Shown piece by piece: positions 1-9,360 of a stretch of DNA of 56,869 nucleotides; position 1 is the first letter of the stretch; each line of letters starts with the position of its first letter. This DNA comes from an uncultured Acidobacteriaceae bacterium (GTDB lineage: Bacteria > Acidobacteriota > Terriglobia > Terriglobales > Acidobacteriaceae). The position numbers were made by a program, and so were the translations under genes. The DNA is taken from assembly GCA_903911925.1 (NCBI GenBank), contig CAIWFH010000052.1, forward strand, positions 1 through 56,869, written 5' to 3'. The notes beneath the pieces were generated by a model. That model saw only the letters and a list, made by a program, of their open reading frames with translations, did no database searches and was not told where the DNA came from.

Positions 1-101
1 GCCTCCGCTACGCTCCGGCGCCCCTCCTCCCCCGAAATGCCCGACTCAACCCTCTACTGGCTCCCTTTTACGCCGCCACAGTGGTTCCCTTTTACGCCGC
101 C
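1..101. repeat. IS-end-like repeat region truncating the NHL gene
   Basis: Two near-identical 20-bp units occur at 58-77 and 82-101 (TGGCTCCCTTTTACGCCGCC and TGGTTCCCTTTTACGCCGCC), 24 bp apart. They abut the point where the NHL-repeat protein stops matching its family. Closely spaced terminal repeats of about 20 bp are a known property of IS21-family ends, so I infer the edge of such an insertion; the transposase would lie outside the window. Confidence 0.45.
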
Positions 102-1493
102 CTTGACACTCACCGATGCGAAAGTGAGTGATGACTGCTGGACGTTGACCTCGCGGACCCGGTTGTTGGCGGTATCCGCTATGTAGAGATTTCCCAGTCC
201 ATCTATCGCGCCTCCCGACGGGTAGGACATCAGGGCACTGAGCGCAGGGCCTCCGTCGCCCCCGTAACCATTGCCGTTGAAGAGCGCTGACCCACCTCCT
301 GCCACCGTTGTGATGATTCCGTTGGCAGGATTAACCCGTCTAACTCGATTGTTGTTATAATCCGCAATATAGAGATTGCCGGCCTGGTCTACGGTAACTC
401 CAATCGGATTCGATAGCTTGGCCTGTGTCGCCTGCCCGCCATCCCCTGTAAATCCGCCGTTCCCGGGAGGGTTGGCCACTCCAGCTATGGTCGAGATCGT
501 CCCGGTCGCCAGCACAACCTTTCGTACCAGATTGTTGTACTCGTCCGCGATATAGAGGTACCCCAAGGGGTCAATCGCCACCCCGGCAGGCCTGTTCAAT
601 TCAGCTTGCGTCGACGGTCCGTTGTCCCCGGAGAAACCGGCAGTGCCATTTCCTGCTATCGTTGCCAGATTGCCCGGCTGGATGGTCACTCCTCCAATGG
701 TGATCGCACTCGACTGCCGGTTCACGACGCGCACGCGGCTGTTATTCACGTCGGCAATATAGAGGTTCCCGGCGGCATCCAGCGCAATGCCGGCTGGGTG
801 GTAAAGCTGTGCCTGCGCCGCGGGTCCGCCGTCCCCGGACATGCCTGTAGAACTAGTCCCGGCAAATGTCGAAATCGTGCCCGAGTTGCTGATCTTCCGT
901 ATCCTGCTGTTACTGGTATCGGAGATGAAGATGTTTCCTGTGCTGTCGATCGCGACGTCCGTAGGTGTCCAGAGCGTTGCCGCTGTCGCCGGGCCATTGT
1001 CTCCTGAGAACCCCAAGGAGCCTGTTCCCGCAATGGTTGCAATGCTTCCCGGCTGCACTGTAACTCCGGCAACTACAATCGAGTTTGTTTGAAGATTGAT
1101 AACTCGGATGCAGTCATTGCCGGTATCAGCAATATAAACATTTCCAGCGGTGTCGAAGGCCACGCCATTCGGGAAGCTAACCTGCGCATTCACCGGGGCG
1201 CCCCCATCCCCTGAATACCCCATGCTTCCATTCCCGGCCACGGTGTTGATTATGCCGGGAGTCAAAGCAAGCGCTCTTCCCGGCTGTGTTCCCGCCTGGC
1301 TCACCGGATGCACTGACGCTTGCGTATGCGGTGCCGCAGTGGCGGTTTCAGCGGTCGCCTGCGTCCATCCCAACGGACACATCTGCGCAGTAAAAACCCC
1401 TGCCAGAAGCACAAGCAACCGAAACGTGCGGCGAACTGCTGTTTGAGAGAATGAGTAGGCGAGCGTGTTGAGCAAAGAGGAATATACCTTCAT
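54..1493 (-). pseudogene. NHL-repeat secreted protein, C-terminus truncated
   Basis: The 479-aa reading frame starts at the ATG at 1493, chosen because a GGAG stands 6 bases upstream and a hydrophobic export signal (LLVLLAGVFTAQ) follows. The rest is six NHL-type repeats, each with a NLYIADxxNNRVR-like strand, next to TIAGxGxxGFSGDxG linkers. These form a beta-propeller, usually a protein-binding or extracellular module. The last family-like residues are SSLTFASVSV, where acidobacterial relatives normally run into Ig-like repeats. Here the frame instead reads into the 20-bp repeats at 58-101 (VKGGVKGNHCGGVKGSQ) and stops. I infer truncation by an insertion; the remaining protein might still be exported. 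Confidence 0.7.
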
Positions 1494-2357
1494 TCTGGTC
1501 TCCGCGATCCTGGGTGCTGCCGGTTCTGTACGGTGCAGATTCCCCGCAGCCTTCGATCGGAATGGTTCAGCTTGCGGGATGCGCCCGCTCCGGAAGAGTG
1601 CTTGAGTCGGTCGGGCACATAACTCTCCCCTGAAAGGAAATGTTCGGTACGACAGGCAACCGCGCCATATTTTGGAAATGGGTGTTTGCGTTGGAGGCGA
1701 TATCGCATCAAGCAGATTCCGATTCCGCAAGTTTGTCAAGGAGTCATGCAATAATCCTGTGATTTGCATCACCCTCCTATCTCTCTTGCTTGCAATCCTA
1801 TGAAGGAATTAAAGTTAGCAGACAGACGTGGTGAGTGGCTGAAAGAGGAAAGCGGTTGTGAGGTGTTCATTCAGCTTCCCTATCATCTTTCTTGCGGCCT
1901 GGGAGTTCACGAAAGACACTAGAAGCCATCTCATAAATGCCTGATGAGCATCAGTAGGCATTTATGAGATGGCTCCTAGGGATAAGTGAGGGCAGGTTAT
2001 GCCCATCAGAAGGAGTCCTCACTCATGAATATTTCCTCTTCCGCCGTCGCCGGTCTTCAGGGCACATGAGGTCCGTCCTCCAGGGTCCGGTACCTGTCCC
2101 GGATTATCTCTCCTCGAATAGTTCCGGACCGCAGTGCGCTGCTGGAGGATCTCGAGCAGGCGCGGGTTGCCGACTTGGCTCATCTTGAAATCTCTAGTTC
2201 ATGCCATTCGACGGTTATGATCGCTACTTCCTGGAGGACCCCAAAATGCGTGACAAAAGGCCCCGTGCGGGTTTCAAGCCAGGACGCGGTCACGTTTCTC
2301 CTTCGTTCAGGGCGCCCTGTGTCCTGCCTTGCTGCAAGTCCAGCGGCCTCGAGGATC
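1494..2357. other. 864-bp region without a recognisable gene
   Basis: Between the NHL gene and the recombinase I find only a long hairpin (1924-1974) and two unrecognised minus-strand frames. One (2180-2365, 61 aa) overlaps the end of the recombinase gene and the other (2019-2183, 54 aa) overlaps the first by ATGA. Neither resembles a family I know, so they are not called as genes. Confidence 0.4.
1924..1974. repeat. 51-bp perfect-stem hairpin, possible MITE or IS scar
   Basis: The arms AGCCATCTCATAAATGCC (1924-1941) and its exact complement (1957-1974) are 18 bp long without a mismatch. The 15-base loop holds a second small stem (CTGAT/ATCAG). There is no T-run after either arm, so it does not look like a simple terminator. 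Two fused inverted terminal repeats of a small mobile element are possible. Confidence 0.6.
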
Positions 2358-3656
2358 TTAACCATGATCAATGCTTTTCGCATTAAACTGCGCGCTGAAC
2401 GTGGCGCCCATCTTCTGCAGCGCATCGATGGCCTTGTCCCGCAACTGTCTCTGTCTGGACTTGACCCACGGCGCGTAATGGAGTTCGGTGACCCTGATGG
2501 ATTTGTGGGTGAGCAGCTTGCTCACGGTTTCTATCGGTACATCGGCAAGGAGGAGTTCCACGGCAAAAGTATCGCGCAGCATATGGGAGTGAAATTGCAT
2601 TGGCTGCCCGTGGTCGTCAATGAGAGCCAGGTATCTATTGAGACGCTTGATTCGAGCGGCCCATTTCTTTCCTAGTGTGATGTGGGTTGACTGTCCGGAC
2701 CAGAAGAAGTAGTTGGGGGCGACACCCCGCCGCGGTTGGATTGCCTTCAACGCTGCAACAGCCTGGTCGGGAAGAACAGGTTGGGCGTCGGCTTTCGATT
2801 TCAGAACGGTGAGGCTAAGTGAATTGCCCGTCAGGGCAGTGCGGGGAAGCATCAATACGTCGGTGATGCGAAGCCCGGTCCAGCGCATGGTTAAGCACAA
2901 AGCCCGGAGTTCGGTGCCGAATTGATCTTCGGCTCGCCTCTGGTCTGCATCGTAGCGATCCACGGCCGCCATCACCAGGTCGAATTGCTTCTGGGTGAGT
3001 GGCATGGTCTGCTCAGGTTTTGTGACAATCGACTTCAAGGCTTTTGCGGGGTCTCTGCCTATGTGTTCGATCTCATAGGCCCACCTGAAGAACGCCTTCA
3101 CCCGCTTGACGAACTGGTTCTGCGTTGTCGGTCCCATCCTGTCTTCTTTGCGAATTGCTTTGAGGGACCACTCGGACCTCCATTGGTCAAGTTGAGCGGG
3201 GGTTACGTCACGGAGCGACACGATACCTTCAAGTAATGCCCAACTTGAAATCTTGCGGACGACGATTCGGTAGGTCTTTGCCGTGGACAGGGACTGATCT
3301 TTGAATCCAGCGGTCCAGAGTTTGAGAGCCCTCTCGATGGTGATTGCGTCGGCCATTTCGGCTGCGTCGGCTGCTTCTTCTGCGGCCTTTTTCGCGGCCT
3401 TCGCTTCCAGACTCTTTCTCAACTCGATCAATGCCGGGTCGCGCTTTTCACGCTCCGCTTGAGCGGCTTTCTCAGCCTGCTCCCATGATCGAGTCCTGGC
3501 AGAGATCCTTCGATCTTTGCCGTCTTCATTGATGTAAAGGCTCTTGCGGCATCTGCACCCCTTGCCTTTGTAGTAGCGGTCATTCTTGTGCGGGAAGTCC
3601 GACGTGTGGCGCGTAAACACGCTGACTACAGCAAGGGAACGCAGTTCGTTGGGCAT
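2358..3656 (-). CDS. Tyrosine recombinase (phage-type integrase)
   Basis: This 432-aa protein belongs to the tyrosine site-specific recombinases, which cut and join DNA through a covalent 3'-phosphotyrosine. The N-terminal part (about 1-90) has a short Cys/His stretch (HTSDFPHK...GCRCRK), followed by a SAM-like core-binding domain. The C-terminal catalytic domain keeps Arg in RWTGLRITDVL, HxxR in HMLRDTF, the second His in THKSIRVTE and the nucleophilic Tyr in ELHYAPW. All key residues are present, so the enzyme looks intact. No tRNA or obvious att duplication is next to it. A tandem 11-bp repeat lies just upstream. It is probably a remnant of an integrated element whose cargo is lost or reduced. 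Confidence 0.9.
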   Translation of the reverse strand: MPNELRSLAVVSVFTRHTSDFPHKNDRYYKGKGCRCRKSLYINEDGKDRRISARTRSWEQAEKAAQAEREKRDPALIELRKSLEAKAAKKAAEEAADAAEMADAITIERALKLWTAGFKDQSLSTAKTYRIVVRKISSWALLEGIVSLRDVTPAQLDQWRSEWSLKAIRKEDRMGPTTQNQFVKRVKAFFRWAYEIEHIGRDPAKALKSIVTKPEQTMPLTQKQFDLVMAAVDRYDADQRRAEDQFGTELRALCLTMRWTGLRITDVLMLPRTALTGNSLSLTVLKSKADAQPVLPDQAVAALKAIQPRRGVAPNYFFWSGQSTHITLGKKWAARIKRLNRYLALIDDHGQPMQFHSHMLRDTFAVELLLADVPIETVSKLLTHKSIRVTELHYAPWVKSRQRQLRDKAIDALQKMGATFSAQFNAKSIDHG

Positions 3657-3673
3657 GCTGGGATTGTAATTGT

Positions 3674-3695
3674 TTCGTACAAAATTCGTACAAAA
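3674..3695. repeat. Tandem 11-bp direct repeat upstream of the recombinase
   Basis: TTCGTACAAAA occurs twice head to tail (3674-3684 and 3685-3695), 18 bases before the recombinase start. It could be a recombinase arm-type binding site or an operator; the sequence alone does not decide. Confidence 0.5.
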
Positions 3696-3741
3696 TGCAC
3701 CTTGGAGTGAGACATAAAACTCTATCTTGTTGATTGTAAAT

Positions 3742-4287
3742 CTATTCCGGATGATCCGGTGTCATCAGGCAGATGTCGGGAAGATTGCGGTAGCGTTCCG
3801 CGTAGTCCATCCCGTATCCGATGACGAAGAGGTTGGGAATGGAGAAGCCAACGTAGTCCGGCTCGATCTTCTCAAGGCGGCGCGAGGGCTTGTCGAGCAG
3901 GGTGGCAATTCGCAGCGACTTGGGATGCTGCTGCAGAAACAGCTTGCGCAAGTAGGAGAGGGTCAGGCCGGTGTCGAGAATGTCTTCGACCACCAGTACA
4001 TTCTTGCCTTCAATCGGCTCGTCGAGGTCCTTAATGAGTTTGACGGCGCCGGAGGAGCGCTGACCGCTGCCATAACTCGAGGTGGCCACGAAGTCGAAGG
4101 TGGCGTCAGCCTGCACGGACCGCGCCAAGTCGGCCAAAAACGGGGCCGCGCCTTTCAATACGCCCACCATTACCAGCTTCTCGCCTTTCAGGTCGCGAGT
4201 AATCTGGGCGCCCATTTCGGCAACGCGCTCGGCAATCTGTTGACGGGTAAAGAGGACCTCGAGGCCTTGATAGGTGGTGGTAGCCAT
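3742..4287 (-). CDS. hpt: Hypoxanthine phosphoribosyltransferase
   Basis: The 181-aa cytoplasmic enzyme salvages hypoxanthine or guanine with PRPP to give IMP or GMP. The PRPP-binding loop is clear at residues 99-109 (VVEDILDTGLT), with the two acidic residues followed by DTG. The N-terminal MVGVLKGA segment (about 40-47) is the conserved loop that binds pyrophosphate. The length is normal for the family. Transcription is away from lgt, and the divergent region is 130 bp. No Shine-Dalgarno sequence is visible before the ATG. Confidence 0.93.
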   Translation of the reverse strand: MATTTYQGLEVLFTRQQIAERVAEMGAQITRDLKGEKLVMVGVLKGAAPFLADLARSVQADATFDFVATSSYGSGQRSSGAVKLIKDLDEPIEGKNVLVVEDILDTGLTLSYLRKLFLQQHPKSLRIATLLDKPSRRLEKIEPDYVGFSIPNLFVIGYGMDYAERYRNLPDICLMTPDHPE

Positions 4288-4417
4288 GCAAATAGTATCT
4301 CGCGAATTGCGCCGTGGAGCGCAAAACTCCTGTGCAAATCGGGGGTGGGTATGTGAGGCAGAGGAGAAGCTGAAGCTCTATTAACGAAGCTGCCCCGTCT
4401 ATACTTGAAGGACGATG

Positions 4418-5197
4418 ATGCCTTATTTGCACCTCTGGAGCCTGAATGTTCCGACGTTTGGGCTGATGCTTTGGCTGGCAGCTGTCACGGCCGCCTTCTT
4501 GATGGACCGTGGGTTTCGCCGCGCGCATATCGACGCGGATGCTGTGGGCATGGTAGCTGTTGCGGTTGTGGCGGGCATTGTGGGCGCCAAGCTTTGGCAC
4601 GTGATCGACACGCCGCTGGAATTCCAGGAGCAAGGCTGGCGCGTGTTGTGGGACTCGGCGGGCTTCGCGTGGTTCGGAGGCATGATTTTCGGCATATCGG
4701 CGCTGGCCTTCCAGGGATGGTGGGCCAAAATCGGAACATTGCGGATTCTGGACTTGGCCGCACCGGCGGCCGCCATCGGTTACGGCATTGGCCGCATCGG
4801 GTGTTTCCTCTCTGGTGACGGCTGTTACGGGATTGAGACCAAGCTACCCTGGGGCATGAGCTTCCCCAACGGGATTGAACCGACATTTGCGAAGGTGCAT
4901 CCCACTCCGCTTTATGAACTGGCGGCGGGGCTGCTGATTGGCTGGTGGCTCTGGTGGCGGGGCGGCAAGCGGCGGGGCACGGGTGCCATTCTCGGCGAGT
5001 ACCTCGTTCTGACCGGATTAGCTCGCTTTTTTGTTGAATTTATCCGTCGCAACCCTAAGGTTCTGTGGGGGTTATCAAATGCCCAAATGGCTAGCGCTGC
5101 TTCTGCTTTGGTGGGCGTTGCCCTGGTCTTGTGGGCTGCAACACGGCCGGTGGCGGGGCCAGAGGAAGCCCAAGTCGCGGCGGAGAAGGCAGCCTGA
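4418..5197 (+). CDS. lgt: Prolipoprotein diacylglyceryl transferase
   Basis: Lgt transfers diacylglycerol from phosphatidylglycerol to the lipobox cysteine of prolipoproteins in the inner membrane. The 259-aa product has about seven membrane segments, an N-terminal PxxGLML stretch, the signature region GYGIGRIGCFLSGDGCYG (about 127-145) and the HPTPLYE motif (about 166-172). The catalytic-loop Arg and Asn positions vary between phyla, and here the usual GxRIGNFxN reads GRIGCFLSG. Of the two adjacent ATGs (4415, 4418), the second is better spaced from AAGGA. It is slightly short for the family but complete. Lipoproteins occur in this window, for example at 30503. Confidence 0.88.
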   Translation: MPYLHLWSLNVPTFGLMLWLAAVTAAFLMDRGFRRAHIDADAVGMVAVAVVAGIVGAKLWHVIDTPLEFQEQGWRVLWDSAGFAWFGGMIFGISALAFQGWWAKIGTLRILDLAAPAAAIGYGIGRIGCFLSGDGCYGIETKLPWGMSFPNGIEPTFAKVHPTPLYELAAGLLIGWWLWWRGGKRRGTGAILGEYLVLTGLARFFVEFIRRNPKVLWGLSNAQMASAASALVGVALVLWAATRPVAGPEEAQVAAEKAA

Positions 5198-5215
5198 TTC
5201 GGTTTTGGCGCACAG

Positions 5216-5842
5216 CTACTTTCGCGTCTTGACCGGCTTTAGAAGCCGCACTTCCTCTTTCCTGAAGCACTCGGGCGCGTGATCGTTGACCATTCCGACT
5301 GCCTGCATCCAGGCATAGACGATAACCGGGCCGACGAACTTGAAACCGCGCTTCTTGAGTTCCTTTGAGATTTCTTCCGACACAGGTGTCTTAGCTGGAA
5401 CGCCGCCGCTGTTTTGGATTGGTTTCCCCCCGGCCATCTTCCAGGCAAAGGTTGAAAAATCCTCACCCGCAGCTTGCATTTCAACGTAGATGCGAGCGCC
5501 CTGAATCGTGGCCTCAATCTTGGCACGGGAGCGAACGATCCCCGGGTCCTCAAGCAGCCGCGTAATGTCGGCCTCAGTGAAACGGGCTACCTTGGCTGGG
5601 TCAAAGTTCTTGAAGGCCTTGCGAAATGCGTCGCGCTTGCGAAGAATCACAATCCAGGCCAGGCCCGCCTGAAATCCCTCGAGCATCAGCGTTTCCCAAA
5701 GTGCGCGGCTGTCGTACTCCGGCACGCCCCATTCCGTATCGTGATACGCCTGATAAACCGGGTCGCTTTCGGCCCACGAACAGCGTTGGACGGTTTTGCT
5801 TGATGTTGCCAAGGTGCCCTCCGATTGCAACCAAAAATCCAA
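5216..5842 (-). CDS. tag: DNA-3-methyladenine glycosylase I
   Basis: The 208-aa enzyme excises 3-methyladenine from alkylated DNA. The fold is a helix-hairpin-helix glycosylase with a zinc site. The ligands are visible as Cys in RCSW (about 20-22), His in YHDTEWG (about 34-40), and His and Cys in NDHAPEC near the C-terminus. The substrate-pocket region LMLEGFQAGLAW is typical. It lies 6 bases after the SprT-like gene on the same strand, so the two are probably cotranscribed. Length and motifs are normal for the family. Confidence 0.95.
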   Translation of the reverse strand: MDFWLQSEGTLATSSKTVQRCSWAESDPVYQAYHDTEWGVPEYDSRALWETLMLEGFQAGLAWIVILRKRDAFRKAFKNFDPAKVARFTEADITRLLEDPGIVRSRAKIEATIQGARIYVEMQAAGEDFSTFAWKMAGGKPIQNSGGVPAKTPVSEEISKELKKRGFKFVGPVIVYAWMQAVGMVNDHAPECFRKEEVRLLKPVKTRK

Positions 5843-5848
5843 GAGACG

Positions 5849-6535
5849 CTACAGCCGCCGGATAAACGCCAACGCTTCCTTCAGTTGCGGGAAGCACGCC
5901 TCGTCGGCCTTGAACTCGCGGGAATGGACGCAGCGCCTCACCCCGCGCATCTTCACCGGGTGTTTCAGGTGCAGCATCTCGTGGTAAAGCAGGTACTCAA
6001 TTGCATATCTGGGGCTTGAGGGCCGGTCAAAAACCTGGCTCACTACGATGGTATTGTGCGCCGCGTCGTAGTGGCCGAGGGAGCGCTTGGCCATGCCTTC
6101 GCTCCATGTGAGTTCCGGCCGGCCCAGAAGGCCGCCAAAAAATCGTGTATTGAGCGCGTCAAAAACCTCTTCGAGATTGTAGAAGCGGCCCTCGGGGCCT
6201 GAAAAGCGCTTGTTCCCCCGCGCGCCTCGGATCAGTTCCGTTTGCCGGGTTACGGCGGCGCTGGATGAGAAGCGCTTGTAGCGCAGGTTTTGAGCTGCAT
6301 CAATGGGTTTCTTGTAGAGCTTGGCCAGCAGGATATGGGCGATCGCGCGAATCACTGTGTCCGGCGCGCCTTCCAACAGGTCAGACAAGCTGGCGTGAAT
6401 CTGCCCTTCGCGCAGCCGTATGGTCGTATTCAGCGAGGTGAATCGCCGGAAGCGGACAGTAATCTGCGGCATCGGCGCCCTGGGACGCAACGAACGGTAC
6501 TCTTCCTGAAAGATGGGGACTATATCCGCGGCCAC
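5849..6535 (-). CDS. SprT-like zinc metalloprotease-fold protein
   Basis: This 228-aa protein carries the zinc-metalloprotease motif HEMLH at 185-189, with a further His at about 204 (CVHSREF) as the probable third ligand. The arrangement and length fit SprT-like/WLM-type proteins; eukaryotic relatives (Spartan) act on DNA-protein crosslinks, but the bacterial function is poorly known. The gene is directly upstream of tag, 6 bases apart, so a link to DNA repair is an attractive inference. It has no signal peptide, so it is probably cytoplasmic. Confidence 0.75.
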   Translation of the reverse strand: MAADIVPIFQEEYRSLRPRAPMPQITVRFRRFTSLNTTIRLREGQIHASLSDLLEGAPDTVIRAIAHILLAKLYKKPIDAAQNLRYKRFSSSAAVTRQTELIRGARGNKRFSGPEGRFYNLEEVFDALNTRFFGGLLGRPELTWSEGMAKRSLGHYDAAHNTIVVSQVFDRPSSPRYAIEYLLYHEMLHLKHPVKMRGVRRCVHSREFKADEACFPQLKEALAFIRRL

Positions 6536-6614
6536 TCTCTACAGTTTACAGAGGCCAGCTTACAGTTGGCAGTCCGTTGTCCGCAGCTGAGATGCCACTG
6601 CCAACTGCTTTCAG

Positions 6615-7142
6615 TCATTTGGGCTCGGCGCGCTCCTGGCCTTCCTCGTCCTTGTGCAGCCTGAAGTAGTCGGTCTGCTCAACCAGGAGGCGCTTGGCCT
6701 GATCGGCAAGCTCCTCCCCGCTTTCGATTGACTCTTTGCGCGACAGGTCAAAGCCCGGCTCTCCGGCCAGGGCGCGCAGAATGTTGAGCCAGTGGGGGGT
6801 TGCTTCGCTCAGCGATTTCAGAGATTTCCTTATATCGGCGTGCCGGTCGGAATACTCGTCGAGGTTTGCGCCCAACTCATCCATCAGGGCGGTCAGGTCT
6901 TGGAGTTCTCCGTTCAAGCGGTCTGCGCGGGCAGCGGATTTAGCCCGATTGGTCAGCCCCTTGATGACCTCGGCGTGCTCTCCGATGAACTTGGTGTATA
7001 GATCGATTCGCTCGTCGGGAGCGGAGCCCGCATCGCGTATTTTGTCGACCTCCGCTTCAGTCAGCGGTTCCCGTTTTTCCTTCTGCGCACAGATGGGCGT
7101 GGCAAGGCAAAGAAAAGCCAGACTCGCGGCAAGAAAACGCAT
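6615..7142 (-). CDS. Small secreted protein of unknown function
   Basis: About 175 residues. I do not recognise the family. The ATG at 7142 gives MRFLAASLAFLCLATPICAQ, a clean type I signal peptide with an A-Q cleavage site; a GTG at 7154 in the same frame is the alternative. The mature part is strongly charged and helical (KEKREPLTEAEVDKIRDAG, then many Leu/Glu/Lys heptad-like runs), which suggests a periplasmic helical bundle. It sits in a run of minus-strand genes between two other small exported proteins and the SprT-like gene. Confidence 0.7.
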   Translation of the reverse strand: MRFLAASLAFLCLATPICAQKEKREPLTEAEVDKIRDAGSAPDERIDLYTKFIGEHAEVIKGLTNRAKSAARADRLNGELQDLTALMDELGANLDEYSDRHADIRKSLKSLSEATPHWLNILRALAGEPGFDLSRKESIESGEELADQAKRLLVEQTDYFRLHKDEEGQERAEPK

Positions 7143-7284
7143 CGGTTGATACACCCCGGCGCTTTCATTGAAGCACAGGTATCGCCGCCTGTAAAAGCGG
7201 CGGGATTTTCAGCAGGGATCGGGCAGGGAAGCCGGTCAAGATTTTCAAGCGCGCTCCGGCCGGCGATTAAGCCAAATGGCGCGG

Positions 7285-7743
7285 CTACTTGCGGAAGACC
7301 TGCAGCATGGCGTCGGTCTGGGCCTGGTTCACCTGCGCCAAAGTCTCGGCCACCAGCGCTTGGTCTTCAAGGCTGCTGGAGTGCAGCATCTCGGTCAGGC
7401 GGAAAGCGGTGTGCCGCAGAAGGATTTCGGCATTCTTGAGCCGCTTGTTGTCGTCGGCCACCGAGAGATGGATGCTGTGAGCCGCCTGCTGTATGTGCCT
7501 GAGCAGGTCTGAGGCCTTGTCAACGTCTCCGGCCGCGTACTGCCGGGCGCTCAGCTCGGTCATCTGGTGAACCAATTCGGCGTAAAGGAAGCACTGTTCG
7601 CGGGGATGAGCCTGCTGCACCTTGGCCACAAGCGCATCGATACTCTGTTGATCCGGGGTTTTGTCGTCGAGCCCCGAGGCGCAGGCGGGTAGCCCGGCCA
7701 CGGTAAGGACTGAGAGGGTTGCAAAAAGGACCAAGTGCCGCAT
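7285..7743 (-). CDS. Secreted helical protein of unknown function
   Basis: The 152-aa product starts with MRHLVLFATLSVLTVAGLPACASG, an export signal, possibly a weak lipobox around LPAC. The remainder is predicted all-helical, with repeated LLRHIQQAA/LLRHTAFRL segments similar to acidobacterial hypotheticals. Its place downstream of the TPR gene suggests a common envelope role, but no function can be given. The GGAGG-like stretch before the ATG supports the start. Confidence 0.7.
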   Translation of the reverse strand: MRHLVLFATLSVLTVAGLPACASGLDDKTPDQQSIDALVAKVQQAHPREQCFLYAELVHQMTELSARQYAAGDVDKASDLLRHIQQAAHSIHLSVADDNKRLKNAEILLRHTAFRLTEMLHSSSLEDQALVAETLAQVNQAQTDAMLQVFRK

Positions 7744-7897
7744 GAGGAACCTCCGCTAGTGCGGTTTTACCCCAGGCCGTGACTAAAGGAGCACTGTGCC
7801 AACTTGCGCAAACAACGGGAGTTGCGTGTTGTCCGGCTCCCATACCGCGGCGTCTTGCAGAAGGATCAACCCTTCAATCATTGCATCTTGTCACATC

Positions 7898-9205
7898 TCA
7901 TTTTTTGTTTTCGAGCAATATGAGACGTTGCTTGGCTTGCAACTCCTGGTTTGGAAATTTCCCGGCTGCCGTTTCAAGGAAGTGATGGTAATAACTTGCC
8001 GCGGCTGCCTTGTCTTGAAGCGTATCGTAAGCGGTGGCCCAAAGGAAGTAAGTACTTGGCCCCTCGGGCAGAAATTTTGATCGCATCGTAAGAGCGTTCA
8101 ATGTGACGGCAGGCTGGTTGGTCTTGGAGGCTGCAAAGGCCAGTCCGCTCCATGCTTCTGCGCTCGATTCATCGAGTTTGGTCGCCTTGTCGAGGGCGGC
8201 AAAGGCCTCGGGGTACCTTGCCTGTTCGATCAGATTCTGGCCATGTCCTGTCAGCAGGACGGGATCGTCGGGACTTGACGCCAGGAGTCCTACATATAAT
8301 TTGTCGGAGCCCGCCGCGTCCCCGGCTTCGGCTAGAACTTCGGCCAGCATGCGGGTGATGTTCGGGTCCTCGGGGTGGGCCTCGTGGAGTTTGTTGAGCA
8401 GCGGCAGCGCTTCTGCCTTATTTTGTGCCGCCAGAACGGCGGCCAGTTGGGCGGTCAGTGCCGGATCGTCGGGCAGTTGCTCCAGGGCCGCTCGCAACAT
8501 GGTCTCTGCTTGGGGGAACTGCTCGCGCGCGATCAGCGAGTGGGCCAGGCCGGTATTGCCTACCAGGGATTTAGGGTCCTTGGCAAGCACTCGGCGGTAG
8601 GCGGTTTCAGACTCCTCGTATTGCCCGGCCCGGTCGGCAAGGTTGGCGGCCATCAGCGTATCGGCATCGGTTTCAGGCGAGATCTTCAGTGCTTCGAGAA
8701 GGTCGTTTGAGGCTTCGGTGGGATCGGACTTCTCATCGATGGTAGCCAGGGCCCGCCAGGCGCTGGCCTTCGACGCTGGGCCGGCATCTCCGGGATCAAG
8801 CCCGGTAGCGATCACCAGTTCGGGCCGTGCATCTTCCGGATTTCCCTGCCGGGCCAGCAACAATCCGAGCGAAAGATGGGCCTCAAAAGACTTCGGATTT
8901 GCCTCGGTGGCGCGTCGATAGAGCGTGGCAGCATCCTGCATGCGGCCTTGGGCGTCAGCCACATAGCCTGCGGCAAACAAAGCCCGTTCATCGGTAGGGT
9001 GTTCTGCCAGCCAGGGCGTCAGCCTGGATTCGGCGGCCTTCCAATCGGACTGGGCGATTGCGGCTTCGGCTTCAACAACTTCGCTGGAAACGGGCACGAT
9101 AGCAGCGGGCTCCGGAGCGGGCTGGGATGAAGAATCCTGTGCGGGGTCCTGGCCGAACCCTGCGACCGACCCGAAAAGCACGAACAACAAAGCAAAACGA
9201 AGCAC
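7898..9205 (-). CDS. Secreted TPR-repeat protein
   Basis: The 435-aa protein has a signal peptide (MLRFALLFVLFGSVAGFGQ), a short Pro/Ala/Glu-rich linker, and then a solenoid of tetratricopeptide repeats from about residue 45 to the end. Repeated patterns such as DAATLYRRATEANPKSFEAHLSLG and ESETAYRRVLAKDPKSLVG in shorter form show the 34-residue TPR spacing, about nine units. Such exported TPR proteins usually scaffold complexes in the periplasm. The gene is first in a minus-strand run reaching to tag. No enzymatic domain is visible. Confidence 0.85.
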   Translation of the reverse strand: MLRFALLFVLFGSVAGFGQDPAQDSSSQPAPEPAAIVPVSSEVVEAEAAIAQSDWKAAESRLTPWLAEHPTDERALFAAGYVADAQGRMQDAATLYRRATEANPKSFEAHLSLGLLLARQGNPEDARPELVIATGLDPGDAGPASKASAWRALATIDEKSDPTEASNDLLEALKISPETDADTLMAANLADRAGQYEESETAYRRVLAKDPKSLVGNTGLAHSLIAREQFPQAETMLRAALEQLPDDPALTAQLAAVLAAQNKAEALPLLNKLHEAHPEDPNITRMLAEVLAEAGDAAGSDKLYVGLLASSPDDPVLLTGHGQNLIEQARYPEAFAALDKATKLDESSAEAWSGLAFAASKTNQPAVTLNALTMRSKFLPEGPSTYFLWATAYDTLQDKAAAASYYHHFLETAAGKFPNQELQAKQRLILLENKK

Positions 9206-9360
9206 GGAATACCTCAGCTACCAGTTTACCGGGATCGGGCACCGATGAGACTGACAAGGGTTCGACGGCTCGAAGCTTGGGAGGGAATCGCGCGGGGAGC
9301 AAGACTGACCACCGCTCCACAACGCCGAGGGACCATAGTGTGAGCAGGAGAGAGCAAACA

